Of a DNA stretch of 35,602 nt, positions 1-8,597 are shown one piece after another. This DNA is from Desulfobacteraceae bacterium. GTDB taxonomy: Bacteria > Desulfobacterota > DSM-4660 > Desulfatiglandales > Desulfatiglandaceae. The stretch is taken from NCBI GenBank assembly GCA_030612945.1, contig JAUWMY010000001.1, positions 1 to 35,602 of the forward strand, in the 5' to 3' direction. Under the pieces are notes generated by a model, which saw only the letters and a program-made list of their open reading frames with translations, was not told where the DNA came from and searched no databases. Numbering within the stretch: the first letter of the stretch is position 1; each line of letters begins with the position of its first letter. The position numbers and the translations under genes were made by a program.

Positions 1-633
1 TATTTCATGCCATACGCCTTCCGATATACAAATAAAAAGAATCTTATCTTCCGTGCTTTCAAGGGCAAAATCCCCTTCCATTTTAAGGCTGGTTCCATCC
101 TTCAGGGTCACAACCCTGGCAGCGTTCTCCGCCTGGATCAATAGGAGTTCGCCCTCGTTTCCTCCTTTTATAGTATCCAGGTCATCTGATGCTGCATTAC
201 CCTCTGTATCAATACTGTGGAAGCGAAATTTAATATCTTCGATTACTATTACTTCACCTGTAGAAATAACAAGCTCGGATAATACAGGGAATCCCATCAT
301 ACCCTTTACGCCAACCCAATCCGGGAACTGATCACCTCCTAGCGTTGTTTTCGTTATTGTCGGATTTCCAATTTGACTCAATAGACCATAAGCGTTTTCA
401 GAATAGGCGATAAAATCATATTCGGTTCCAGGTGTCAGATTATCAACACGGACACGCCACCCCAAACCGCTACCTGATTGTCCTGTCAGCACGGTGTATC
501 TGGCAGCATTGCTGCGTTTAAAACCAAATTTGATTTTAACAAAATTCGGATGATTCGGAGCCTGCGCAGAAAGCTCTGCGTATGCCATGACAAAACCGTC
601 TATTCCTTGATATGTGCCTGTATTTACTTTCAT
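1..633 (-). CDS. Partial Fn3-like tail-tip or appendage protein (3' end beyond the window)
   Basis: I translated this frame by hand. It is open from an ATG at 633 to the left edge, giving 211 residues with no stop. The protein begins MKVNTGTYQG. Around residues 25-90 it has a fibronectin-type-III-like pattern, including VRVDNLTPGTEYDF followed by AYSENAYG, typical of an Fn3 F/G strand region. It follows the distal-tail gene that ends at 646 with a 12-base gap and the same orientation. That position in a long-tailed phage usually holds tip, fibre or receptor-binding genes. The Fn3 assignment is from pattern only, and the rest of the protein cannot be seen. It could be an accessory tail protein rather than the main fibre. 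Confidence 0.7.
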   Translation of the reverse strand, partial: MKVNTGTYQGIDGFVMAYAELSAQAPNHPNFVKIKFGFKRSNAARYTVLTGQSGSGLGWRVRVDNLTPGTEYDFIAYSENAYGLLSQIGNPTITKTTLGGDQFPDWVGVKGMMGFPVLSELVISTGEVIVIEDIKFRFHSIDTEGNAASDDLDTIKGGNEGELLLIQAENAARVVTLKDGTSLKMEGDFALESTEDKILFICISEGVWHEI

Positions 634-645
634 TGCATTACATTG

Positions 646-2241
646 TTATAATGGAGCCGGTGGATGAATAGTTTTATAATCCTCATCATCACTCCCACTT
701 TCACCCGCAGGGATATCTCCCGCCACATAGGTATAAATATCCGAGCTGTATTCGCTGAGCATTAATCCGACTTTTCCCAGGTGTTTTTCGATCTCTTCTA
801 CCTTATAATTGCCGCTGATAGTATAATCCGGGATGTTGATAGACACGATCTTTTGCGCATCGAGATTGCAGCCATCCATACCCACCACAAGGCCCAACCT
901 GTTATCCGCATATTGCGCAAGCCTGGCCAGATAGCATGTAATCTTGTCAGCGGTTACTTGATCCTGCACAAAATCAGTCTCATAAAACTTATCTACACCG
1001 AACGAGAAAACATTCCGTTTATTTTCGTAATAGGGTCTTCTTTGTTTACGCTCATTTTTAGCATAACGGAGCGTCACACTCTTATGTGTTTGGGTCGCAG
1101 GCAGGGCGCTCCTGGATTCTATCTCCAGGATATTTTCATAATAGCCATCGCCGTGGCCGAAGCTCCCAGCGATATCGGTCTTATAAGTATCTATAAAAAT
1201 CTGCCACTCGCCCAGGCTATTCTGGATGAGATAACCACGGCACAAAAAGAGCAGCTCATCTATAATATCTTTCGCCCGTCGTTCTCCGGGAATGATGCCA
1301 TCGCAATACATAGAACCGATTGTATTTAGATTTTCTTTGGCCGCCACGAAAGAGTTATTATCCACGCTTTCTCCCAGGCCCCAGGTATCGTCACTCAGAA
1401 TCTGCTCAATTACATACGCAAAATTGCGTGGGTAACCCTGTACATCTGCTGTAAGCATATAAAGGCTTCCCCCAAAATCCTTTTGCTCCAGACCAAACCG
1501 GATAAACGCATAGCCAGGATATGGGCTTGCCTGAGAGCCGTCATAGACTTTATATTCCGAGGCACTGACCAGCCCGCCGTCCCGGTATACCGCGTCCACC
1601 GTCTGGATAGGGCCATAACCGATCAGGTAATCATAATGATCATCATTGAAATCATAATATATATAAAGAAGTGGTATGTTTTTTGCTCGACCAAACATAA
1701 TATTCAAGACCGCGCCCAGATCTGTAGCCTTTGGCCAATCCGTGGTATTTACCACTTTTTTCGGCAGTATGGTTTCCAGGATATCCATGCTGTTGAGCTC
1801 GGCAGTTATGACAGCCTCCTCACGCACATCGTATCCCTGGATCTTGCCCCTGAACAGGGTCTCGATCATGTTGGATTCCATAAGGATAGTATCGCCGTCC
1901 TCTAAGAGAATGTCATCTTCAGTGTATTCTGTCTCCAACTCGGTATCGACCAGGTTGGCCGGATCATAATATTTAATGGTCATGACTACGCCGCGCAGTT
2001 CGCTGCTATTCACGAGGCTATGCCAGGCACCACTCCGGTTGCCGAATCTGAGCTGCACGGTCATGGGCTCATTTGCGCCCCAGAACCTGTCTAAGAGGCT
2101 CTCGCGCAATACGGGCTCATTCAAGAGCGTGCCCTCATAAAAGTTATCGTCAGTGTCATAGAGGTCCTCGGTGGCAAAACGATATGTGGTAGCGCCCACA
2201 GTCATCTCCACCAATATCCTGGGTGCATAGCTCTTTTGCAT
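646..2241 (-). CDS. Distal tail / baseplate hub-like protein (531 aa)
   Basis: The protein begins MQKSYAPRILVEMTVGATTY and is rich in beta-strand patterns and acidic loops. Its N-terminal part (DNFYEGTLLNEPVLRESLLD, then TVQLRFGN) resembles proteins encoded just after the tape measure in Mu-like siphoviruses such as B3 and D3112, where baseplate hub or tail-tip proteins sit. The start codon overlaps the preceding stop by one base (TAATG), so the two genes are translationally coupled. No catalytic motif is visible. The structural role is inferred from position, size and general resemblance; an exact hub assignment is not supported by a diagnostic motif. Confidence 0.65.
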   Translation of the reverse strand: MQKSYAPRILVEMTVGATTYRFATEDLYDTDDNFYEGTLLNEPVLRESLLDRFWGANEPMTVQLRFGNRSGAWHSLVNSSELRGVVMTIKYYDPANLVDTELETEYTEDDILLEDGDTILMESNMIETLFRGKIQGYDVREEAVITAELNSMDILETILPKKVVNTTDWPKATDLGAVLNIMFGRAKNIPLLYIYYDFNDDHYDYLIGYGPIQTVDAVYRDGGLVSASEYKVYDGSQASPYPGYAFIRFGLEQKDFGGSLYMLTADVQGYPRNFAYVIEQILSDDTWGLGESVDNNSFVAAKENLNTIGSMYCDGIIPGERRAKDIIDELLFLCRGYLIQNSLGEWQIFIDTYKTDIAGSFGHGDGYYENILEIESRSALPATQTHKSVTLRYAKNERKQRRPYYENKRNVFSFGVDKFYETDFVQDQVTADKITCYLARLAQYADNRLGLVVGMDGCNLDAQKIVSINIPDYTISGNYKVEEIEKHLGKVGLMLSEYSSDIYTYVAGDIPAGESGSDDEDYKTIHPPAPL

Positions 2242-3035
2242 TACACCAACTCCTCGAACCTGATCACGTCGGAGCGGAGCCGCTTATTTCCCTCGAGGGA
2301 GAGGTGAAAATCATTATCCCGAACACAGAGATATGCATATTGCGTGTCCCCCTCGTTCTCAAAAAAGATTAATGGCTCCGCGTTATCCAGGGCATTGATG
2401 GCCCACAGTTCGTCTTCCTGTGTGGCATGGCGTTTGCCGAATGCGACCTCTCCTTTCCATATGAGATTCTGGCCCAGCCCGATCCGCTCCTTGCCTCCGG
2501 ACAGTTTGGAATTATCCCTGTATGGCTTTGACGCCTCGTACTCATATGGAAAAACGTTACTGACCGAGAGAGTGATAGTCTTGGCCGCATCGGTGGGGAG
2601 CAGCGCCAGGGTACCCGCGGCCCACACGGCCGGATCGGCCACCCGAGTGGCGCCGTTCTGGATAAAGATTCTAATCCAACGATAATTAAAGGCCGTTAGG
2701 GCGCAATAGGCCTTGTATCTCTGAACCCTTTCGTCTTTGGTTATGTCAAAGTTGGCCGTAAAGCTGGGCGAGGTCCACACATCCGTGGCGTGCCCCTGGA
2801 TCGTGATCTTGTCAAAGTTCACATCGTTAATAAATACGGCCGCCAGGGCCGTTGCCGCTCCCATATCTATCTTAATAAGCCAGTCATTAGTATTGGCATC
2901 CTGTGCCCGGAAATGTTTTTTCATATGCCACAGCTCATTGATATTGGCCTTGGGATAGCTGGAGTTCTCTGTGCGAACCGATATATCCGCATCGACATAT
3001 TCCACAAAATTCCCTGCAAAAATAAGATTAGCCAA
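2241..3035 (-). CDS. Tail protein downstream of the tape measure, discoidin-like composition (264 aa)
   Basis: The reading frame opens at a TTG codon (3035); no in-frame ATG exists until residue 38. The likely ribosome site is the AGG in the nonamer repeat directly upstream (TTTAGGCACTTATT then TTG). The protein has a beta-rich pattern with segments such as IDMGAATALAAVFINDVNFD and YRWIRIFIQNG, reminiscent of F5/8-type (discoidin-like) folds that report deviations along a surface. It lies between the tape measure and the hub-like gene, the usual place of the distal tail protein. The fold suggestion is mine from sequence pattern; the structural role rests on synteny. Confidence 0.6.
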   Translation of the reverse strand: MANLIFAGNFVEYVDADISVRTENSSYPKANINELWHMKKHFRAQDANTNDWLIKIDMGAATALAAVFINDVNFDKITIQGHATDVWTSPSFTANFDITKDERVQRYKAYCALTAFNYRWIRIFIQNGATRVADPAVWAAGTLALLPTDAAKTITLSVSNVFPYEYEASKPYRDNSKLSGGKERIGLGQNLIWKGEVAFGKRHATQEDELWAINALDNAEPLIFFENEGDTQYAYLCVRDNDFHLSLEGNKRLRSDVIRFEELV

Positions 3036-3174
3036 AATAAGTGCCTAAAGTGCCTAAAGTGAACTAAAGTGCCTAAAGTTATGGAACGCTCCGCTGATCT
3101 ACATCGAGGTTTTTGTCAAAACAGGAGCGAAGCGTTCATCCAATAGTCAATAGTCAATCGAAAATAGTCAATTC
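3036..3174. repeat. Composite intergenic repeat (9-mer array, hairpin core, 7-mer array)
   Basis: From left to right there are four nonamer units of the GTGCCTAAA type (3041-3079), an inverted core (GGAACGCTCCGCTGATC to GGAGCGAAGCGTTC, about 3083-3137), and AATAGTC heptamers (3141-3172) ending against the stop codon of the tape-measure gene. It fills the entire gap. It belongs to the same family as the elements at about 6.7, 9.1, 10.0 and 17.5 kb. Confidence 0.9.
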
Positions 3175-6003
3175 TTACTGGTATTTCACCGCTTCCTGCA
3201 CAATCTTCCGTCCCCGGCCTCGCATGAAGCGCTCAAATTCGCCCGTGATTTCCCTGCTCGCTCTCATGGAGTCCCTGGAGCCGTCCACCTGGATTGAAGG
3301 CTGGAAGTTGACGATCACGCTTGCGCCCTCGCCCGGCGGGGTCACCCGTTCCCCACGATGTAAAATTGCGGGACCGGTGACCGGCACATAATCCGTGCCG
3401 TGCTGGTAGGATTCCATGCCCTGGAGCCAGCCCACCAGGCTGTTCAGCGCGGCAGTGGTTTCAGCATAAATATTTTGATATTCCAACGATGGCCGTTGAT
3501 ACGCCTCCTGGGCAATGCGCAGGTAATTCATCCAGAGATTTTGTATTTTGCTTACATCCTCCGGCGTCATATCAGGCCCCATAGCCGAGCCGATGGCCTT
3601 TTTGGCCAGGGCCAGCCTCTCCATTGCATCGAGGGGGCTGTCGCTGCCCGTGGTTAAATTAAGGAGCGTGGTCTGGAGGCCCTCTATCTGCCTGGCATAC
3701 TTGACCGTTGCTGTGGTTAAACCATCAAGGGCCATCTGCCTGTATTTCTCTATCTGGGCCAGGCGCTCCTCTGTGCTGCCCAACTGTGTCAACTGCTGTA
3801 TCCATGCATCAAACTGCTCATTTATATTATGTATCTGCACTTCCAGGTCCGAGACAGCCCCACCCATGACCGATGCCTGCCAGGAGATATCTTCCCACGC
3901 AAGCATCTCGGCAAAAGAAATATTGCCCGCAGCCCTTGCAGCCGCATTAAAGGCTTCCTCTACCTGGGCCGTCCATTTCTGCGCCATCGCCTGTATGACC
4001 TGCTCCGCGTTTTTGAATTTGAAATTATAGTCTGTGGGCTTAAAGACAATACTGCTCAGATAGGGCGCTAACTCATCTTGCAATTTCATTGGAACGCTTT
4101 TAAACATGGCGTCGGCGTTGGCCACTATCTGCTCATACAGATCGCGAATGGCATCTGTTATTTCCTCGCCTTTACCCCAATGTGTAAGTTTGGTGGTAGC
4201 TTCAAAGCCCTGCCCGGATTCATACGTTGCGCGAAAATAGTCTTCCGGGGCAAATTTATATCGAGGCTCTTTTTCTTTGCCAAGCCCCATCCATTTCCCT
4301 ACCATCTGGCCGAATGTCCAGCCCGCATAGGCCGCCATGCCATAAGCGCCAAGCGTGGCAACCCACGACGGCATTTGAGTGCCGGCGCCGGCGTCGGTTT
4401 CCTGTGTTGCTCCAAATAAACCGGATGCACTTCCCATGCTGGTGGCTATGGGGATCACGATCTTTTTCATGGCCGCGGCCGCCGCCATCTCCGCCAGCAT
4501 ACGGAGAAAGGCTTTTTTCATGCTGTCGAGAAAGTCATCGAAACTATCTAACTGGCCTGAGAATATATCGTAGAACGTATCGGCGAAATTCGACTGGACA
4601 TTGTCGATAAAGGTATTGTAAATTTGCTCCATTTCATTGACGGTCTTTTCGGTGGCTTTCTTTTCTTTTTCGGCCTTCCATACAGTAAATTCGGTTACGG
4701 CCTTTTTGCTTTTTTCCACCCACTCATCAGCCTGAGCCCAGTCCTGCCACATATCCCTGCTTTTATTGCCTGCTTCCTCTATTGCCCTGGCAAGTTCTTT
4801 TACTTCGCGAGTGGTTTCTTTCACTTCCTCCGGAGGGACAATTATTCCTCTGAAATGAGGTCCCTGCATGAGTCGTTCGCCTTTTTTGACAAGCTCTTCG
4901 AGCTCTTTAAAATTAGCAGTTGCTATTTCACTAAATTCAAGAACACCCGCCGAGGCCATGCCAAGCGCTTTAGATAGATTGCTAACCCAATTCTTCATAT
5001 GGGCCAAAGAGCCAAGCAACACAGCCCCTTTTCTTCCCCATAAGGCAAGTCCGACTATACCATACTTTATTATGTCAGGATCATAGGATATGATTTTCCA
5101 CATCGTCTTTAATGCCGTGATTATCTTTTCAATGTACTCAGGCACTGTTTGTTTTATTATTGCCTTATTTTGCTCGATCCAAAGCTCCATTTTGTCTGTC
5201 ACGCCGATCAGCTTTTCTTTAAGCAGATCAAAGACGCCTGCCTGGCCGATCTTGAGTGCCAGCTCGCCGAACTGTTCTTTCGCGTCACCTGTCAAGTTCC
5301 TTAACTGTACCAATCCACCATAGCCTGTCCTGGCCAGTGCCTCGGCCTGGCCCCCTACCTGTTTTTCGATCTCGCCCAATATGGCTGCAAAGTCACCGGA
5401 TTTCCCGATATTCTCATCGATGGTGATACCGACCCGGCGCAGTTCGCCTGCAAGGCCCATTGAAGCCTTACCCAGCATGTTGGCTGCCTGCCGGGTATCG
5501 CCGCCCATGAGCGCGGCAAGGTCGAGCATGGTCTTTATGGATCTGGGCAGCAAGTCGTCGGTAATGGCCTTGTAAGTTAGAAGAAATTTGGTGCCCTCTA
5601 TAGTGGCTTCGTCCCCGAAGGTCGTGACTTGCTGGAACGCCCCGGCCAGACCGATAAGCTCATCACGCAGTTGCGGCGTATACCGGCCCATGCTGCGCAT
5701 GGCCTGTTCCATACCGGCTACTGATTGCTGTTGTTTACCCGCTGCTTCCATAAAATCATTGATCCAGCGGATTGAACTTCTGATAACCATAAAGCCGCCA
5801 AAGGCGGCCACGAGTTTAAGAACGTTGCTATGTGTAGTCTTGAGCTTCTTATTAAAATCCCCCACACTCCGGCCCGTGCGCTTAAAGGACTGCTCGCCCT
5901 TGCGGCCGGTCTTATCCATCTGGTCGCCGAACTGCTTGACCTTGACCGTGCCCTTGTCGTCGACCTTTATCTCTATTTTAACGGTGCCGGTGTTTGTAGA
6001 CAT
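3175..6003 (-). CDS. Tail tape measure protein (942 aa)
   Basis: This is the longest gene in the window and follows the tail-chaperone gene. The N-terminus (KQFGDQMDKTGRKGEQSFKR) and the following basic, helical segments are typical of tape measure proteins. Hydrophobic stretches occur near residues 60-80 (LKLVAAFGGFMVI), 320-340 and 555-575 (ATLGAYGMAAYAGW), and long helical stretches fill the rest. Its length would set tail length: 942 residues at about 1.5 A per residue predicts a tail of roughly 140 nm, an estimate only. The start overlaps the -1 frame extension of the upstream chaperone gene by 31 bases. No lysozyme or peptidase domain is obvious. Confidence 0.9.
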   Translation of the reverse strand: MSTNTGTVKIEIKVDDKGTVKVKQFGDQMDKTGRKGEQSFKRTGRSVGDFNKKLKTTHSNVLKLVAAFGGFMVIRSSIRWINDFMEAAGKQQQSVAGMEQAMRSMGRYTPQLRDELIGLAGAFQQVTTFGDEATIEGTKFLLTYKAITDDLLPRSIKTMLDLAALMGGDTRQAANMLGKASMGLAGELRRVGITIDENIGKSGDFAAILGEIEKQVGGQAEALARTGYGGLVQLRNLTGDAKEQFGELALKIGQAGVFDLLKEKLIGVTDKMELWIEQNKAIIKQTVPEYIEKIITALKTMWKIISYDPDIIKYGIVGLALWGRKGAVLLGSLAHMKNWVSNLSKALGMASAGVLEFSEIATANFKELEELVKKGERLMQGPHFRGIIVPPEEVKETTREVKELARAIEEAGNKSRDMWQDWAQADEWVEKSKKAVTEFTVWKAEKEKKATEKTVNEMEQIYNTFIDNVQSNFADTFYDIFSGQLDSFDDFLDSMKKAFLRMLAEMAAAAAMKKIVIPIATSMGSASGLFGATQETDAGAGTQMPSWVATLGAYGMAAYAGWTFGQMVGKWMGLGKEKEPRYKFAPEDYFRATYESGQGFEATTKLTHWGKGEEITDAIRDLYEQIVANADAMFKSVPMKLQDELAPYLSSIVFKPTDYNFKFKNAEQVIQAMAQKWTAQVEEAFNAAARAAGNISFAEMLAWEDISWQASVMGGAVSDLEVQIHNINEQFDAWIQQLTQLGSTEERLAQIEKYRQMALDGLTTATVKYARQIEGLQTTLLNLTTGSDSPLDAMERLALAKKAIGSAMGPDMTPEDVSKIQNLWMNYLRIAQEAYQRPSLEYQNIYAETTAALNSLVGWLQGMESYQHGTDYVPVTGPAILHRGERVTPPGEGASVIVNFQPSIQVDGSRDSMRASREITGEFERFMRGRGRKIVQEAVKYQ

Positions 6004-6248
6004 TGCTCAAGCCTTCCCAGATCGAGCCATTCTTCATAGGTTAAATCATTTGCCCTGAAGGGATATCCCGCTTCCCTCAGGGTGCGGACACGTAAGAGTT
6101 TGATTGTATAAGGATGAAGATCTTCGGCACGCATTTTCTGGCAGTTGCCGCAGGCCCATTCCAGGTTGTCTCCGAATTCTGCCTCGCACTTTTCCTGCTC
6201 TGCCTCATTACAAAGCCCTTCCTTGATCGCCCGAAGATCCTCGGTTAG
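5973..6248 (-). CDS. -1 frame extension of the tail assembly chaperone (gpGT-like, 91 aa)
   Basis: This frame is open for 91 codons from the C at 6248 to a TAG at 5973-5975. It begins LTEDLRAIKEGL and has four cysteines, including a CGNC pair. There is no good start codon and ribosome site at its 5' end. Instead it is exactly the frame entered by a -1 slip on A AAA AAC at 6248-6254, which sits directly before the TAA of the upstream gene. In long-tailed phages the gene pair between tail tube and tape measure makes a short chaperone (G) and a frameshifted longer form (GT). Predicted fusion length is about 232 residues. An internal ATG (residue 39) could in principle start a shorter separate product. 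Confidence 0.8.
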   Translation of the reverse strand, partial: LTEDLRAIKEGLCNEAEQEKCEAEFGDNLEWACGNCQKMRAEDLHPYTIKLLRVRTLREAGYPFRANDLTYEEWLDLGRLEQCLQTPAPLK

Positions 6249-6670
6249 TTTTTTTCAGCGTCCTCTGTAGTCGATCCGCCATCTTCCTCTTCATTCATGA
6301 TCTCCGCCGAAGCCTCGAAGACGTGGGCCGCTAACAGCTCTACGATATCGGACGCGTACTTCATCATGAGGTCTTTCCATTCCGGATCATGGTGCGGTGA
6401 CTTCGGATCACTGGCAATGGGAATGTCTTTGCCGCCCTTCTTAATAATAAAGTCCCCCTCACGGATCCCGGCCAGGATCTTAAGCCCGAATTTCTGCCGG
6501 GCCTGGGCCGTGCGAAAGAGCAGCTTATTGCGTGTCCGCCGGATGCTCTCGTTACTAAACGCGGCCCGCTCCTCGGTCGTAGGCCGACGGTAATAAACCT
6601 CCAGCTCCATGTTTGAAATGTTATCCCAGATCTTCAATGTATTGAGACCATCATCCATTATTCTCGGCAT
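6245..6670 (-). CDS. Tail assembly chaperone, short form (gpG-like, 141 aa)
   Basis: The protein begins MPRIMDDGLNTLKIWDNISN and is preceded by an AGGGAG ribosome site. It is a small, charged protein between tail tube (6838-8304) and tape measure (3175-6003). It ends in a run of seven A residues and AAC TAA. The A AAA AAC heptamer at the end is a classic -1 slippery site, so a fraction of ribosomes should continue into the 91-residue extension. Known chaperones of this class bind the tape measure and help tail tube polymerisation; neither form is usually found in the virion. Family membership is inferred from synteny and the frameshift, because I do not recognise the primary sequence. Confidence 0.8.
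   Translation of the reverse strand: MPRIMDDGLNTLKIWDNISNMELEVYYRRPTTEERAAFSNESIRRTRNKLLFRTAQARQKFGLKILAGIREGDFIIKKGGKDIPIASDPKSPHHDPEWKDLMMKYASDIVELLAAHVFEASAEIMNEEEDGGSTTEDAEKN
6248..6254 (-). promoter_or_regulatory. Programmed -1 ribosomal frameshift site A AAA AAC
   Basis: Read on the minus strand, the codons are GAA AAA AAC TAA. The heptamer A AAA AAC has the X XXY YYZ form, and the zero-frame stop follows at once. After a -1 slip the next codon is CTA, which opens the 91-codon extension. A short hairpin (CCGA, six-base loop, TCGG) starts right after the TAA. Confidence 0.8.
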
Positions 6671-6686
6671 GTTTGCTCCCTTCTAA

Positions 6687-6827
6687 GAATTGAATATTGA
6701 CTATTGTCTATTGACTATTTAATGAACGCTATGCTCCTATTTTAAGGATCTTTGTTTTTGTCAAAATAAAGCGAAGCGTTCCTCAACTTTAGGCACTTCG
6801 AACTTTAGGCATTTTAGGCACTTCTTT
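6687..6827. repeat. Composite intergenic repeat (7-mers, hairpin core, 9-mers)
   Basis: TTGACTA-type heptamers (6687-6720) lead into TGAACGCTATGCTCC, a spacer with TTTTTGTCAAAATAAAG, then GCGAAGCGTTCC and nonamers of the TTTAGGCAC type (about 6786-6822). The order is opposite to the copy at 3036-3174, so the two elements lie in inverted orientation. Confidence 0.9.
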
Positions 6828-6837
6828 CTTCAATCAC

Positions 6838-8304
6838 CTACGCCGCATAGGTGGACTGCAAATTCTTCACATTCACAATCACACTCCCATAAGTATCATC
6901 CTCAAGCACGGTCAGATCCCCTGCCTCGGCCACGCGCTTGCCGTCCACATTGAGCGGCGCGTTCAGGACCGCAACCTTGGGGAAGATGATCTCCACCTGG
7001 TATTTGTGGGGGGTGTCATATATGGCGCCCTCGCACAGGATATAGACACCGAAATCATCGTTATCATCGATATGCTGCTGGAGGATATATTCCCGGAATT
7101 CCCGGTCCAGCTTGATGGTCTGGATCCGGGCCGGTCTGAATGCCCTGGACGCATATGAATCCCCCGCGCCCGGCACAAACTCGATCTCCATGTTATTATT
7201 AAACGCCCACTCGATGCTCCGGATCTCGGCGTCCAACTCACGGCCGCCCTCGAATGCGCTGCCACTCCAGGTACCGCCCAGTTTCACGGTCATTTCGGCC
7301 ACCCTCAGGGGTGTCTCCGATACCCTGGCGGGAAAGGTCATCCAGGCATCCGTAATGCACTCCCAGGTTACGGTGCCGTCCACCACGGTCTCGCCGATAG
7401 TGGTGGGCCAGGCCCCCGGTTCGCCCGCGCCCGATGTACCGGCAACCGTACAGATATACCAGTAATCGTTTAGAACGGTCGGCTTGCAGCGGTCGTCGGC
7501 GGAGTATGCCGTGGTGGCCGCCCAATCGTCCGGCACTACTTCATCCGGTATATAAAGGATTTTATAGTCCTTCAGGGCACTCGCTCCGCCTGCACTGGTA
7601 ATAGTAATGACCGCAGGCGTGGCGTCGGAAACGACGCTGTAGTCCACCTCCGTCCAGACACCTGACGTCAGCTCTATGCGAATCCGCTGCACATTCTGGA
7701 GCCTTTCCGCTGCATCGGCGCCCTCTACCCCATTGGCAGCCAGGGTCAGGGCCACGGCATCATCGAGTGCATTGACGGTTTCCTCATGGACATTATCGGT
7801 CACCTTGCCGGTGCCTTTTATGTCGCCCCGGATCTTGACCCAGTCGTCCGCCGCAAACGTGGCCGCAAACGAGTCCACGAACATAGAGGCAAAGCGCCGC
7901 TTCAGGACGGTCTTTCCAAAGCGCTGCGCCGCGGTAAAACACGGTAACGACCGGGACGCATCTTCGTCGTCCTCAATGGGCGTAAGGGTATGTTCATGCC
8001 CGGTGCCTGCAGCGCCAGTGCTGATGGCCCCCAGGGCATAAGCCAATAGAAGCGCGAAGTGCTGGGGCTGGGCCTTTTCAAAATTAAATGATCCAACGGC
8101 CAGGCCTCCCAGGTCATAAATGGTATCCGGCTCTTCGTTGCCCGTGAGCTCCTCGGCATTACTCTCCCTTCTCGGCTCCAGGTTTATCACATCGCTCATG
8201 GCCACGAGCATAGAGGTATCGAGTGTCTGCTCTTTGTTGATGGCCGTTTCCTTATTGTTGGCAGATACCGCCAACAGGTTATGTGTTGCTCTCCAGGATC
8301 TCAT
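6838..8304 (-). CDS. Major tail tube protein with an inserted domain (488 aa)
   Basis: An ATG at 8304 follows AAAGGAG. The N-terminal part (residues 1-160: MRSWRATHNLLAVS, then GNEEPDTIYDLGG) and the C-terminal part (about 325-488) look like a single tail-tube protein of the non-contractile type. Between them, at about residues 258-318, is a short module with the pattern W-A-TTAYSADDRC, then YWYICTVAGTSG, EP and DGTVTWEC. This pattern recurs as an independent bead in phage and surface proteins and is often compared with small carbohydrate-binding folds. There is no sheath gene next to it, which argues for a siphovirus-like tail. The tube call rests on position before the chaperone and tape measure genes. 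Confidence 0.75.
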   Translation of the reverse strand: MRSWRATHNLLAVSANNKETAINKEQTLDTSMLVAMSDVINLEPRRESNAEELTGNEEPDTIYDLGGLAVGSFNFEKAQPQHFALLLAYALGAISTGAAGTGHEHTLTPIEDDEDASRSLPCFTAAQRFGKTVLKRRFASMFVDSFAATFAADDWVKIRGDIKGTGKVTDNVHEETVNALDDAVALTLAANGVEGADAAERLQNVQRIRIELTSGVWTEVDYSVVSDATPAVITITSAGGASALKDYKILYIPDEVVPDDWAATTAYSADDRCKPTVLNDYWYICTVAGTSGAGEPGAWPTTIGETVVDGTVTWECITDAWMTFPARVSETPLRVAEMTVKLGGTWSGSAFEGGRELDAEIRSIEWAFNNNMEIEFVPGAGDSYASRAFRPARIQTIKLDREFREYILQQHIDDNDDFGVYILCEGAIYDTPHKYQVEIIFPKVAVLNAPLNVDGKRVAEAGDLTVLEDDTYGSVIVNVKNLQSTYAA

Positions 8305-8319
8305 TTTTAGCTCCTTTCA

Positions 8320-8450
8320 GTCGCAGGGTTCAAAGGTTCAGGGTTCAAGGTTCAGGGGTTTCTGCTCTTTGGTTTCTGACTGGAGTTTATTCCGGTATTC
8401 CCGGAACCCTCTGACTTCTGATCTCTGATCTCTGACTTCTGACCTCTGGC
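8320..8450. repeat. GGTTCAA heptamers, TTATTCCGG element and TCTGACC heptamers
   Basis: Three repeat families follow each other: GGTTCAA-type units at 8327-8356, the TTATTCCGGTATTCCCGGAA element at about 8387-8406, and TCTGACT/TCTGATC units at 8409-8448. The last two lie inside the 3' end of the 81-residue gene and encode its tail. Confidence 0.85.
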
Positions 8451-8597
8451 TTTTATCGGTTTGATTTCTTCAAACTTCCTCTTCTCCTCGGGCGGTACTT
8501 CCCCATACGCCTTGCCTCGCACAAACTTCCTCCCGGCAAAAGGCCCGTCCACCACGTCAAAATTCTCAATTCCTTTTTTAAGTTTATACTGGGTCAT
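8352..8597 (-). CDS. Small virion-module protein with a repeat-encoded tail (81 aa)
   Basis: The first 48 residues (MTQYKLKKGIENFDVVDGPF through EEIKPIK) form a compact conserved-looking unit, similar in size and place to the small protein encoded before the tail sheath or tube gene in Mu-like phages (DUF2635-like position). The remaining 33 residues (GQKSEIRDQKSEGSGNTGIN) are translated from TCTGACT heptamers and the TTATTCCGG element, so they are probably not part of the ancestral protein. The start overlaps the upstream stop as ATGA. Function is unknown. Confidence 0.6.
   Translation of the reverse strand: MTQYKLKKGIENFDVVDGPFAGRKFVRGKAYGEVPPEEKRKFEEIKPIKARGQKSEIRDQKSEGSGNTGINSSQKPKSRNP

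Noticed and set aside
633..646. A diversity-generating retroelement or tail-fibre invertase near the left edge
   Set aside because: No reverse transcriptase, template/variable repeat or recombinase is visible in the window.
781..5600. Long plus-strand open frames opposite the tail genes
   Set aside because: They are shadows of the minus-strand genes: no ribosome sites, no recognisable domains, and the minus-strand products match known phage families.
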